A DNA stretch of 64,000 nt from Henricia sp. BOLD:AAB3569 (lineage: Eukaryota; Echinodermata; Asteroidea; Spinulosida; Echinasteridae), in assembly GCA_037783545.1 (NCBI GenBank), contig JBBELK010000620.1:2418001-2482000 (forward strand), written 5' to 3'. Under the pieces are notes generated by a model. It was not told the origin of the DNA, did not search any database, and worked only from the letters and a program-made list of their open reading frames with translations. A program made the position numbers and the translations under genes. Positions within the stretch are counted from its first letter, which is position 1; every line of letters begins with the position of its first letter. Below are positions 54,926-64,000 of this stretch, in pieces.

Positions 54926-55515
54926 AAATCTTTCCACAGTAAAGGGCCTGGGGGCATTTATGATTTTTGCAACACGGACCATATTTTTGAGGAAATACCT
55001 TCGCTGATCTCAAAATAATAGAAATAAGTTTAAAGGCAGAGGCTCGTCAGCAATGCGTGGGCGCCAAATTCGTGCCACGAAATAGACAGCTCCCTGCCTT
55101 TGCTATGGAGCTGCGTATTTCGTGGCACGAATTTGGCGTGCACGCATTGCTGACGAGCCTCTGCCTTTAAGTTGTTCTGAAGAGATAACTTAGGCCCAAA
55201 AAGGGTTACAAATAGTGTGACAACATGCCTTTCCAAAAACCCTGTGTACAAATTTCCAACTCGTAACCGGGACGGCCTGAAATGTTAAACACAAGTGTCC
55301 GTCCCGGTTACGAACGCATTGGAAATTTGTACGCAGGGTTTTTAGAAAGGCATGTTGTCACACTATTTGTAATCCTTTTTGGACCTAAGTTATCTCTTCA
55401 GAACAGCTTAAACTTATTTATTTTATTTTGAGACCAGACAAAGGTATTTTCTCAAAAATATAGGCCTACCGGTAGTCTGCATTGCCAAAATACCCCCTTT
55501 ACTGTGGAAAGACCC
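54926..55515. mobile_element. palindromic element, GTCTTTCCAC ends (copy 2), interrupted
   Basis: Second copy of 15271-15674. Its left arm is split by the TTAA palindrome 55034-55166; its own right arm shows the uninterrupted target (gttctgaag... inverted as cttcagaac, gcttaaac). Confidence 0.85.
55034..55166. mobile_element. TTAA-flanked palindrome (copy 4), nested
   Basis: 133 bp of the 2003-2134 family with TTAA at 55030-55033 and 55167-55170, inserted in one arm of a larger palindrome. Confidence 0.93.
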
Positions 55516-55989
55516 ACATTTAAATAGCACTGAAGGTGAAAATAAGCAAAAGGAATATTAGCTGAATAAATTGTTCAGCTGGAATGTCAAGTATTTAGCA
55601 AGACTGGTATAAATGAACTAAATCAATGCAACTCGACCTCAATGCTTAGTGTTCTTAAACCAAATCAAATGTTCATATTACCGGTAGCTACGCTAGAGAC
55701 TTGGAAATCTGTGACGTCATCGCGTGCGCACTGGGAACACTAATACTGGTCAGTTTCGCAGTGGATTTCTGCCGTATGCGAAGTGGCGCATCATGAAAAA
55801 TGCGCTGTAAAACATCACAACATTGTTCAATTCCAACTTTTTTAATAGATACTGAAAATAAAGAACACTTTCTGACGATATTTATTTTAAAAACAATTTT
55901 TTGAAATATTTAAATTGGAACACAGCAAGACGTTTGTTTGACGGTGAGATTTCTGGTCCAAAAAGGGTAGTTATGGGTAGTTTGTGGGG

Positions 55990-56165
55990 TGTTATGGTCG
56001 AGCGGTCTAGTGCGTCGAACTTAAGTTCCTGAGCTAGTACTAGAATGTAGGTTCGATGTAGGGCCGCGACAGGTTGTGGCACCTGTGCCCTTGAGCAAGG
56101 CACTCAACCACACTTGCTCCCATTCCTGTAATTGGAGGTCCCTCCGCTGTTGGATGTGGTGAATA
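55990..56165 (+). mobile_element. tRNA-derived SINE (copy 3)
   Basis: tRNA-like head (ggtcgagcggtctagtgcg, weak B box ggttcgatg) followed by cccttgagcaaggcactcaa and a short aaat-type tail. Diverged from 32336-32640. Confidence 0.6.
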
Positions 56166-56381
56166 AATAACAAATATAAAAAAATTGTTCAGCTGGAATG
56201 TCGAGCATTTAGCAAGACTGATCTAAATCAATGCAACTCAACCTCAATGCAACTCAACCTCAATGCTTAGGCGGCTGATTTGTTGTGTGCGGGCGGCAAA
56301 TTTTTGTCCGGGCGCTAACGGTACCTGTGATGATTTTGTCCGGGCGGCGCCCCCGGACAAAACCGGCAGTGGAGAACACTG

Positions 56382-56542
56382 ACCTTGGTGCCATATCTAC
56401 ATAAAATCATTAAATTTAAGTGGCATTTGTTGAAATAAAAATAATTATTTTTTTACTGGGAAACCACTTTCAATCACTAAAAACACTTGGAAATCTTAAA
56501 AAGCATGTCACACTTTTGGACCGCTAATTTCGGGAATTACCC
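56382..56542. mobile_element. GGGTAATTCCC MITE fragment
   Basis: Inverted, truncated copy of 146-550, keeping one terminus (cgggaattaccc). Confidence 0.7.
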
Positions 56543-56649
56543 AATATTTAGTCTTCTTGTACCAAATCAAAATTTTTCATTTACACAATTTCTTTATTGT
56601 GGCTCCTTAGCAACTAGCCGTGCAAGGGAAACATTTACAAATGTGGTAT

Positions 56650-57079
56650 TTGGGTCTTTCCACAGTAATGGGGTACATTTGAAAAATAAGTCAATAATTC
56701 ATTTCAGATGTCCTTCAGTTTATCTCAAAATTCAAGAAATTTCCTTGTACTGTTTGTTCTCAGGAGATAACTTTTGCCCAAATAGGTAAGAAATTGCTGC
56801 CACAACATACATTTTTGAAAAGCTTGTGTACGTATGTAACGTGGACAGACCATTTTGTGACATTTTTTTCCGTCTTTGTTACATACGTAATAGGAAAATT
56901 TGTGCACGGGGTTTTCAGAAATGTATGTTGTAGGACTATTTTTCTTACTCCTTCGTGCAAAAGTTATTTCCTCAGTTTAGCTGGATAATTTAAAGATAAA
57001 ATTAAGACATTTGAACTGAACTGGGACCTAAGATCTTGTATGTCACAGAAATGTACCCCATTACTGTGGAAAGACCCAT
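56650..57079. mobile_element. palindromic element, GTCTTTCCACAGTAATGGGG ends
   Basis: Third relative of 15271-15674: arms ggtctttccacagtaatggg and complement, centre with acgtatgtaacgtgg / ttacatacgt. Sequence is well diverged but the plan is identical. Confidence 0.75.
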
Positions 57080-58689
57080 TTATAATTTCACACTGCACCT
57101 AAGTGTACATTGTCATACATGTACAAGATAATCAAAACGTATTTTAATGGCCCAAGTTTCGTTTCACATTCTATGTTGTGCATTGTATCCTTTATGATGT
57201 ACCGGTAGAAAAGTGAAATTGTGGAGATTATTATTATACATCAAATCTAACCGCAGTGACATCAGTGTTCAATTGAACTTTGGTGATATTATATCAAATT
57301 TGCATAGAGAATCAATTTAACTGTTGTATATTGGCTGTTACTATCAATAGTGTAAAGTTCACAGCAATAATCCTTAGTTCTGTTGTCACTAATTTATGGT
57401 AAGCAAACAGTGTGAATGTACGTACTGTTTGGTGATCCGTTAAAACAATGCAATATTTTAAGCATCCAGCAAAAGGGCAAATTACACACCATATTGTTTT
57501 CTGTCCAAAAATAGTAAGTTGGTTGGACAGAACCAATTAAGCCACAGTGTGTCTGATTTGAAGCATGTGTTAATTCTGTGAAACAATCATTATTCCTGTG
57601 GAGTATTTCCTTGCGCTTGAAAAATTGAAAACAGATGTTTGGACAGCACAGAAATGATGACGTAAATGGTGAAATTAACTTCAGTGAACACTGCAAAATT
57701 TATCATTAACAGTCCATCACCTGTGTTTGATGTATAAATTCCCATCAGTATAAAACAATGTAAAATGTCAAATTATCAACAGACCTGCATGTAGTGTTTC
57801 TGAACCTATCTGCATAATCAGATTATTTTTTTCTTCAAGCAATATGTAAGTCTCGCGGCAAAGGTCAAATCTGAGCTTCCGGGCACAACACGACTAAAAC
57901 GCCTATTCCTATAACACAGGCGAGATTTTGTTTTTGTATATAATTTTTTCTGTCCAATCTTAAGTATACAACCGACCCGAAAGTGATTCGGGTAACTAAA
58001 ATGGTTTTTTACAATATATAATACATGCATAATTATCTCTAAAAACGATAAAAATTTATTAAAATTTCGTGACCTGAATAAATTTCTCTGCTAGCATATT
58101 CTTCATCCAATTTGGAATGGATGACCCAAGTGTGGATTCATGTGAAAATGAATGCTTCGAACTTAGGCACTCTAAAAAAAAGTCTGCAAGCTCTACTTTT
58201 GGTAGATGGCGTTTCGCCTATAGATCACTAGCGAGGTCTGTATGTAAACTGTAGGCCTACGTACGTCGCTGCTGTGCGTGTTGCATATCTTTTGCTGCAT
58301 GTAGTTTACGATCTTCAAAGATTGACTTGTCGGCTCAGAAAAGATCGTGAATTTTTACATTTCGATTGCTTATTTTTCATTATATACCCCACTTCATCAA
58401 TTGGAATGCAAGATTTTATTTAGAGATATGCGTTTTGGGCCGTCTGAGTTTACAAAAACCTGCGTAAACAAAATAATCCAAGAATTTTGCTCGCGATGTG
58501 CGTTGAAGAGATAGGGTGCCCAGAGATAACAGTGGTCTCGCACGGTCTCGTACGTTCGCGAGGTCAACTTACATAGTCTATTCTGTCGGTCGCACATCCT
58601 GGCACTTTTGTTACCCGGTGTCATATGCCTTTGTATACTGGCATGCCACAGCACCATGACTGGAGTGAAAACAAATTTGTTCATGCTTA
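57080..58689. other. unassigned gene B intron sequence
   Basis: About 1.6 kb without recognisable elements; several weak ORFs have no splice support. Confidence 0.35.
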
Positions 58690-59824
58690 GGCCAATGAAA
58701 TTAGATTACTAATTTCTCATCAGTCAGCGCCCGCATGTGATTTTGACCCCGCACAAAACAAATTAATTATGCCAAAATTTCATTATTTTGCAAAAAAGGG
58801 GAAAATCAGATGCAAACTACTTCAAAGCGAAACGTTTCCATTTCAATTGTGCAATCGCGATCTGTGTTTTGCAGCTTTTGTGTTTATATTCAAATATATT
58901 GATCTTTCATAACCAGACATCTCCTTTGTCATTTTCCATGATTTTGTCATCTCAACTTGTTCCTTCAAACACAAGCTACCCGGTATAACTCAATGGAATT
59001 GATACTGGAACCAAACCAATTCTGGGCGAGTTTAGAGCATTAATTATCAGTTTCTAAATAGCAGTTGGTGTATGTGTAAAGGTTGTATTTTTCCTTGATT
59101 GATGACACCATGATTAAATAATGAATAACAAATAATGGGTATTTTTTCCGTATACATTGAACAAAGATTTTAAGGAAATTACCTCCTGGAATCAACACAT
59201 AATGTAATTTTAAGATATACTTCCCACTTGCACTTTTGTCGCAAATGTTGCTTTTCTGTAGAAAAATCACGTTTTCTTCTTCAAAAATTGCCTTCAGTTA
59301 GTGCACAAGATAACCATTCACGCGCGCGCGCAGCGCCCTCTGTTGTCGCGCTTACGCACAGACCGCTCGGCGCGTCATTTTGTGCATAACTTTATGCAGT
59401 AATTTTATCATTTATTTATCTCAGAAATGCAACATTTGCGACGGAAGTGTCAGTGGGAAGTATATCTTAGAATTGAATAAGATTCCAATAAATTTACCCA
59501 AATCCGTGTTCAATGTATATGAAAAAAATACCAAAATTACATTTAGTTAGTGCACAAGATAACAATTCCCCCTGTTGTCGCGCTTACGCACGGACCGCTC
59601 GCGACGTAATTTTATGCAGTAATTTTATCATTTATTTATCTCAGAAATGCAACATTTGCGTGGAAAGTTAAAATTTGATGATCTGTTGATTCCAGGAGGT
59701 AATTTCCCTCAAATCTTTGTTCAATGTATAAGGAAAAAATACCAAATAATGAATAATGAAAAAAATCCCTCACCAAAATTTGATAAATGGTTGATGAGAA
59801 ACTAGTAATTTAATTTCATTGGCC
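58690..59824. mobile_element. large palindromic element, TTA duplication
   Basis: Ends GGCCAATGAAATTAGATTAC and a slightly diverged complement, flanked by TTA (58687-58689, 59825-59827). Successive inverted pairs lie inside (59150 with 59690; 59205 with 59430) and a segment with gcgcttacgcacagaccgctc is directly repeated (about 59300 and 59580). 1135 bp. Confidence 0.75.
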
Positions 59825-59988
59825 TTAGATACGTGTACTGTACGTGTTGCTTAGACAATGGCTTTGTTCTTTCGCTTGTCACCATGGGCACACCGGAAGT
59901 GACGTTGCGGCAACCGACAGAATATCTTGAATTTTGTGGAATTTCTGCCAAATTGTGTTGCTTCCAATGTGCAAACAGGCTTCTGAAG

Positions 59989-60206
59989 GGAAATTTATAA
60001 AACCCGGAGGTCGGAGGTACCCAAAGGTACCCGGAGGTAGATTGTTTTTGCTAACGTGTAGTTGGTGTGTTGACGGTGGCTCCGGAGCTACGTGGTATTA
60101 AAATAACAAGCCGGAGGTAGGTTGTAGCATGTACTACACGGTCACAATAAATTCTACCTCCGGGTTACCTCCGACCTCCGGCTACCTCCGGGTTTCAACC
60201 ACACCC
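59989..60206. mobile_element. element with CCGGAGGT arrays (copy 2)
   Basis: Flanked by CTTCTGAAG at 59980-59988 and 60207-60215 (8 or 9 bp, one G ambiguous). About 218 bp, with ggtacccggaggta words; copy 1 is 44912-45133. Confidence 0.88.
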
Positions 60207-60636
60207 CTTCTGAAGTCCCAGTAAAGTTGGACATTGCTATTTCAAACTTTTTAAAATGACGATTAGAATTTAGAATTGACAAGTCGGACATCACTATTTT
60301 TTAAAATTGATTTATCAGCCATCAGAATGTGCAATCTATTCTAAAAACACTAGAAAAACAAAATTTGGCAGGAAAATATTTATATTTCACTCTTGAAAAA
60401 CTAACAACATTTGCAGCCACTCTCATAGGTTTTGTACACAAGGCCTAAGGTGATGCCGACTTGTTGTAAATTCTTTCCAACGGGCAACAAAGTACCTGTA
60501 ATCATGGTGTTTTCGCCGGGGCAAGCGGCTCGGCTCGGCCCGGCACGTGCACAGCACACATCATGCACATCGCATTCGCAGACAGCTCAGCTGTCAAAAA
60601 AAACGAGCTAATATAAAACCCTGTAACGTAACTTAC

Positions 60637-60655
60637 CAATGTTCCCAGTCGACAT
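60637..60655 (-). CDS. gene B, exon 1
   Basis: ATG at 60655 with A at -3 begins MSTGNI and reaches an excellent donor (TTG|GTAAGT) in phase 1, as exon 2 requires. An upstream ATG at 60699 (MNEILDEQVTGS) is open through the same donor but exits in phase 0, where exon 2 has an immediate stop, so it would act only as an upstream ORF. The predicted gene B product is about 120 residues, partly coiled-coil; no family is recognised. The start lies 342 bp from gene C's on the opposite strand. Confidence 0.5.
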
Positions 60656-60996
60656 ACTTGCACCGACCCTGTCACTTGTTCATCTAGTATTTCATTCATG
60701 ATATCCCGTCAGGTAAAGACAGTCAAAATCTAACATTTTTCTCATAATTTTGAAGAACGAACGTGCCGAGCCGTGCAGACGACTCGACTGAAAAACGATG
60801 TTTGTTTAGACTGGCTCCCTGGCAGTGCACAGTAACGTAAACATATAACATGCTAGAAGTCTGGGTCTCAGTCCACCATTTTACTGTCTTTTTCTTCACA
60901 CGTAGTTTTCGTCACCTGCTATTTTCTGCCAAATTCTCCAACAACATGTCAAGCAACTTCCACTAAGATTAAGCAAAATCCACGTCAAATTCAGGA
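60656..60996. promoter_or_regulatory. shared divergent promoter of genes B and C
   Basis: The two start codons point away from each other across about 340 bp that lacks any of the window's repeat families. No TATA box is evident. Both 5'UTRs must lie here, and co-regulation is likely though not shown. Confidence 0.5.
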
Positions 60997-61269
60997 ATGT
61001 TTCCTCTGGAAATGAAGAAACTCGGACGAATTATTTTGCGAGCATCTATCGTTGGCATTGGAATACCATACGCATTGGTGATAACTCTGTACTGTGTAAT
61101 GGGATGGCCTTGCAGCCAGCCGAGGGAGGGACGATACCAACGGGCACTGCAACCAACGAGGGTACTCAACCTGAATTATGTTCTCATGCAGCAAGTTGGT
61201 ATGGTGCGCTTACTCCCTCTGTACTTGCGAAATAGAAAATTCTACAATACGGCTGATACACTTCAAAAG
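60997..61269 (+). CDS. gene C, exon 1: membrane-anchored alpha/beta-hydrolase
   Basis: The ATG at 60997 (a second in-frame one is at 61012) opens 91 codons to a donor AAG|GTGATG in phase 0. Residues about 10-36 (RIILRASIVGIGIPYALVIT) form an N-terminal membrane anchor, as in ER-bound isoprenylcysteine methylesterase-like enzymes. The following RNRKFYNTADTLQK leads into the hydrolase fold that begins in exon 2. Joining to 62167-62394 is in frame. The gene continues beyond the window. Confidence 0.7.
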
Positions 61270-61531
61270 GTGATGTTTTTATTTCTGAAAATCACAGTAT
61301 ATTACTCTGATTTTGAAAGGAATTGCATAGACATGTTCCAGAATTATACCTGTGAAGTTGTAGGTAGTTGTTTTGTTTTGAAGGCCCATTATGTCAGTTA
61401 TTTTATTTGTATAAATTTATAAAATGACCCAATTTGTTTTACTAAAATGACAAGAAAAACATAACTCAAAGTTATTTCCAACTATTACATTGTTGGAAAA
61501 AGATGAGATTGTTGTGGTGCTCCGGCGGGAT

Positions 61532-61753
61532 GCCCAGATAGCTCAGTTGGTAGAGTAATAATAGACCGTATCGAATAGCCGCCATTTCGTGGGGCAGTTT
61601 CTTTGTTTCTTGATGACATGAATGGTTGCACATATTGTGCTTCCATTGTTGAACGGTTTAAGTAACAAAAGGTGCCCCACGAAATGGCGGCTATTCGATA
61701 CGGTCTATTGGCCACGTAAGCCAAGGACCTGGGTTCAAATCCCAGTCGGGGCA
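61532..61753 (+). pseudogene. tRNA-like sequence split by a palindromic MITE
   Basis: 61532-61557 gives acceptor and D arm (GCCCAGATAGCTCAGTTGG...); 61708-61753 gives the anticodon arm (TTGGC, loop CACGTAA, GCCAA), T arm (GGGTTCAAATCCC) and acceptor TCGGGGC. Joined they make a ~72-base cloverleaf with a nominal CGT (Thr) anticodon but A instead of U at position 33. The two halves are separated by a foldback. It lies in gene C's first intron. Confidence 0.7.
61564..61705. mobile_element. TA-GACCG palindromic MITE inside the tRNA-like sequence
   Basis: Arms of about 37 bp (gaccgtatcgaatagccgcc) are perfect inverted copies, flanked by TA. 142 bp. Confidence 0.88.
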
Positions 61754-62059
61754 CTGCAATTTTCTCGTGTTTTTAAATTCATCTTTCAATTATCAATCCG
61801 GTCATATACCTTCAATAACTCAGTGTTTATTTCCGGCTATGTTGTTTTTACTTTGATTGAAATTCTGAAATCTACTAAAGTTTTTTTAAAATCCGAACAT
61901 AAAAAAAATGCATATTTATGCTTGTATTAAAATTCTAGAAATAGAACTTGGCAAGTTAAGCTAAATACAAAATGGATGTAATTTTGCCCATACATGACGA
62001 GATACATGTACATGTATATGCACTATTTACCAAGTGCTTTTCCCAAGAACACACTCAAA

Positions 62060-62125
62060 ACTCATAACGTGCTCGGGTGGGACTCGAACCCACAACCTCC
62101 AGCATATAACTTATAAGGCAGAATT
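62060..62125 (-). repeat. 3' half of a tRNA-like sequence
   Basis: Minus strand contains gtgggttcgagtcccac, a canonical T arm with B box, and an acceptor-like cgagca, but no D arm. Probably the remnant of a SINE head. It ends 40 bp before gene C exon 2. Confidence 0.45.
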
Positions 62126-62166
62126 CTGTGCAACATAACAAAAGTTCCTTATATCTCTCACTACAG

Positions 62167-62394
62167 GACGTCCCATACGGTAGAAACGGAAACACACTCG
62201 ATGTGTGGCAACCATCAGACACACATCACGATACCTCCTCGCATCAGCGTGATCCTCACAAACCTGTATTTGTCTTCATCTATGGAGGTGCCTGGGCATC
62301 TGGGGATAAGAACTTCTATGGCTTACTCGCTCAGTCGTTAGCCGATAACCTTGCGGCTATTGTGTGTGTGCCAAACTACAGCATATACCCAAGG
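62167..62394 (+). CDS. gene C, exon 2: hydrolase core
   Basis: Acceptor atctctcactacag and donor AGG|GTAATG bound 76 codons in phase 0. It starts DVPYGRNGNTLDVWQP, the usual opening of BD-FAE/ICME-type esterases (dvxYGxxxxxxLDvy.P), and includes FVFIYGGAWASGDKNFYG, where GGAW is the HGGxW-like oxyanion-hole motif. It then reads AAIVCVPNYSIYP, matching the following strand. The catalytic Ser, Asp and His must lie in exons beyond the window. The nearest characterised relatives demethylate prenylcysteine methyl esters, but substrate cannot be decided from this part. Confidence 0.82.
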
Positions 62395-62420
62395 GTAATG
62401 GCTATGACTAGGCTGCTTTA

Positions 62421-62843
62421 GGGGCCGTCCAAAGCTGTCAACATTTTCACGGTTCTACAAAGCATAAGAAGGGGGATGGGGTTGAGGGCCACGTAGGACT
62501 TTACATGCACTGTAAAATTTTGACACGTCATGCAGTGCTGCCAACCCTCTCGGATTTTGGGGAAGACATCTGGGAAAACGGGTTCATTCCGGGACTCCAA
62601 ACACATCTAAAAATCTCCAAGGTTGTTAATTGACAATCAAGGAGGGTTTTTATCCATGCCAGTTCTCACAAAATTAATCATTTTCTGAAGAATCTGTTGC
62701 AAAATCCGGGAGGGTTGGCAGCTCTGCGTCATGGTACTGACAAATAATTTTGATAAGTAGTATTTCGGGGGGAAGGGGGGTGGGGGAAAGAAGTGTTTCG
62801 AAAATACTACTCTCTGTAGAACCGTGAAAATGTTGGACGGCAC
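62421..62843. mobile_element. GGGGCCGTCCAAAGCTGTCAAC element, interrupted
   Basis: Ends GGGGCCGTCCAA and GGTGCCGTCCAA with aaaattttgac and ggttctaca words. Split by a hAT-like MITE at 62533-62732. In gene C's second intron. Confidence 0.75.
62533..62732. mobile_element. hAT-like nested MITE
   Basis: Ends CAGTGCTGCCAACCCTC and CAGAGCTGCCAACCCTC, with CGTCATG on both outer sides (7 of the expected 8 bp). About 200 bp. Confidence 0.75.
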
Positions 62844-62845
62844 CT

Positions 62846-63207
62846 GTTGATAACCACTCAGTCAGAGACACTGTTTACTAATCAATATTATTTTGTCATT
62901 TCTTTATCTCGATAACTCAAATAACTTGATTAGCCTGCATATTTTCCCGTTTTGTTGATTTCTACATTTGATTACATACCATTTATTCATTTAATTATAT
63001 GTAACCCTATTATATGTTTGTCCGATTGTTTGTAGGTCTTATGTAAGTCTTTGTTTCCTTGTTAAGGGCATCGCCATATAAGCTGTTTTGCTTCGGCAGA
63101 TGCCTCCATAGTGCCACCCATATTATCTGTTTTTGTTTCTCATAGATGTAATTAATGTACAGTTTAATGGCATTATGGAAATAAATGTTGATTGAATGAA
63201 TGAATAA
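62846..63207 (+). mobile_element. LINE 3' end (copy 2)
   Basis: Closely matches 9365-9733 and ends with the same ttgattgaatgaatgaat tail; 5'-truncated directly against the preceding element. Confidence 0.65.
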
Positions 63208-63854
63208 TATGACTTTAAAAATCTGCTTGAAAGTATGGCACATTTCTCTTGGCCATCAAGTTCAAGTGCCCGATTTTAATTTCCATGGGCTTAACACTTT
63301 TAACCCTTCAGATGTTATATGGGTCATTCCATAAATACGGGACCCAGTGTCCCTCTTTACGTCGTTACACTTCCGGAGTTGATTTTTTATACATACCGGG
63401 CTTCAGAGAACGGTTACCCTCAGCATATATGAACAATATATGGCCTCGTAAATCAAACAACACCTTTGCCTGTTAATATTACCCAAAACATGACGAGAAC
63501 AATTCAATAAACTGGTGCGATCTTCTAAATTATGCAAGTGTGACATTTTGAAATTTATTTTGAAGAATTATTGAAATTTCGCTCATAATATAATTTGAAT
63601 TTATAAGGTACAGGTTTTACAGGTGGGTAAAACCAAAAGCTACCTTTTCCAGAAAGAACCTGGTCAAAAAGACTTGAAATGTAATCGTAAGAAATTTAAA
63701 ATGCCTTGGTGTCCCCACTTACGTCGTTAAACAATTTTCTCGAATAGTATCTAAACTATGACACCAAGACATGTCTAAATGTTTGGAAATTGTTTCAAAT
63801 ATCCTACACTTCAGAAATTGCACGGAAATTTCTTCAAAATATTTTAATATTTTA
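63208..63854. other. unassigned gene C intron sequence
   Basis: About 650 bp. The words tgtccctctttacgtcgtta and tgtccccacttacgtcgtta at 63348 and 63710 form a direct repeat, possibly ends of an element. No exon is recognised. Confidence 0.35.
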
Positions 63855-64000
63855 GGGAGCGCATGTGGACTAGTGGGTATGAAGCGGGACTCCCAATCAG
63901 AGGTTGGGGGTTCGAGCCCCACTTCGACCAACGTGTCTGTGTCCCTGGGCAAGGCACTTAATCCCAGTTGCCTCGTCAACCCAAGCGATATATGGGAAGC
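63855..64000 (+). mobile_element. tRNA-derived SINE (copy 4), cut by the window end
   Basis: tRNA-like head with B box gggttcgagcccc, then tccctgggcaaggcacttaa. It runs off the window. Confidence 0.7.

Noticed and set aside
60502..60699. ORF MNEILDEQVTGS as the gene B start
   Set aside because: It exits exon 1 in phase 0, where the best downstream exon has an immediate stop; MSTGNI fits instead.

Overview
This is a gene-poor, transposon-rich stretch of an animal nuclear genome. Coding sequence is split into short exons with GT/AG introns. There are tRNA-derived SINEs carrying a 'gagcaaggcactta' body, LINE tails, Penelope-like fragments and dozens of short inverted-repeat elements. Frequent tacatgta and accggt words and intact CpGs suggest a marine invertebrate, perhaps an echinoderm or another invertebrate deuterostome. 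The species is not determined.

Genes. I assembled three multi-exon models by matching splice sites and reading phase. Gene A (minus, about 16.58 to 9.93 kb) has four exons joining in phase 0 and predicts a ~370-residue protein with one N-terminal membrane segment; I do not recognise it. Gene B (minus, about 60.66 to 17.48 kb) has six small exons predicting a ~120-residue, partly coiled-coil protein, also unrecognised; its introns hold most of the mobile DNA. Gene C (plus, from 60.997 kb past the window end) is an alpha/beta-hydrolase with an N-terminal membrane anchor, close to isoprenylcysteine methylesterase/BD-FAE carboxylesterases. Genes B and C diverge from a shared ~340-bp promoter interval. 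A small plus-strand gene (3.75-5.65 kb) converges on gene A, and several isolated exon-like ORFs are listed with low confidence.

Mobile DNA. Most remaining sequence belongs to non-autonomous DNA elements whose ends can be read directly. (1) Many families with 3-bp A/T-rich target duplications look like PIF/Harbinger; one still holds a broken Myb/trihelix-like ORF of the kind Harbinger elements encode. (2) Families duplicate TTAA: 130-bp near-perfect palindromes and 490-575-bp elements. (3) Families duplicate TA (mariner/pogo-like). (4) Some are hAT-like or have 8-9-bp duplications. A striking shared feature is that many unrelated families carry a dense array of their own 6-10-bp motif near both ends. 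Elements are heavily nested, up to three deep, and several target sites can be verified from uninterrupted paralogous copies in the same window.

Most notable are three hammerhead-ribozyme-like cores in Penelope-like foldbacks, an element inserted so that its duplicated target could supply an intron's splice sites exactly, a tRNA-like sequence split by a palindrome, and two tandem duplications with an element sitting exactly at the junction.
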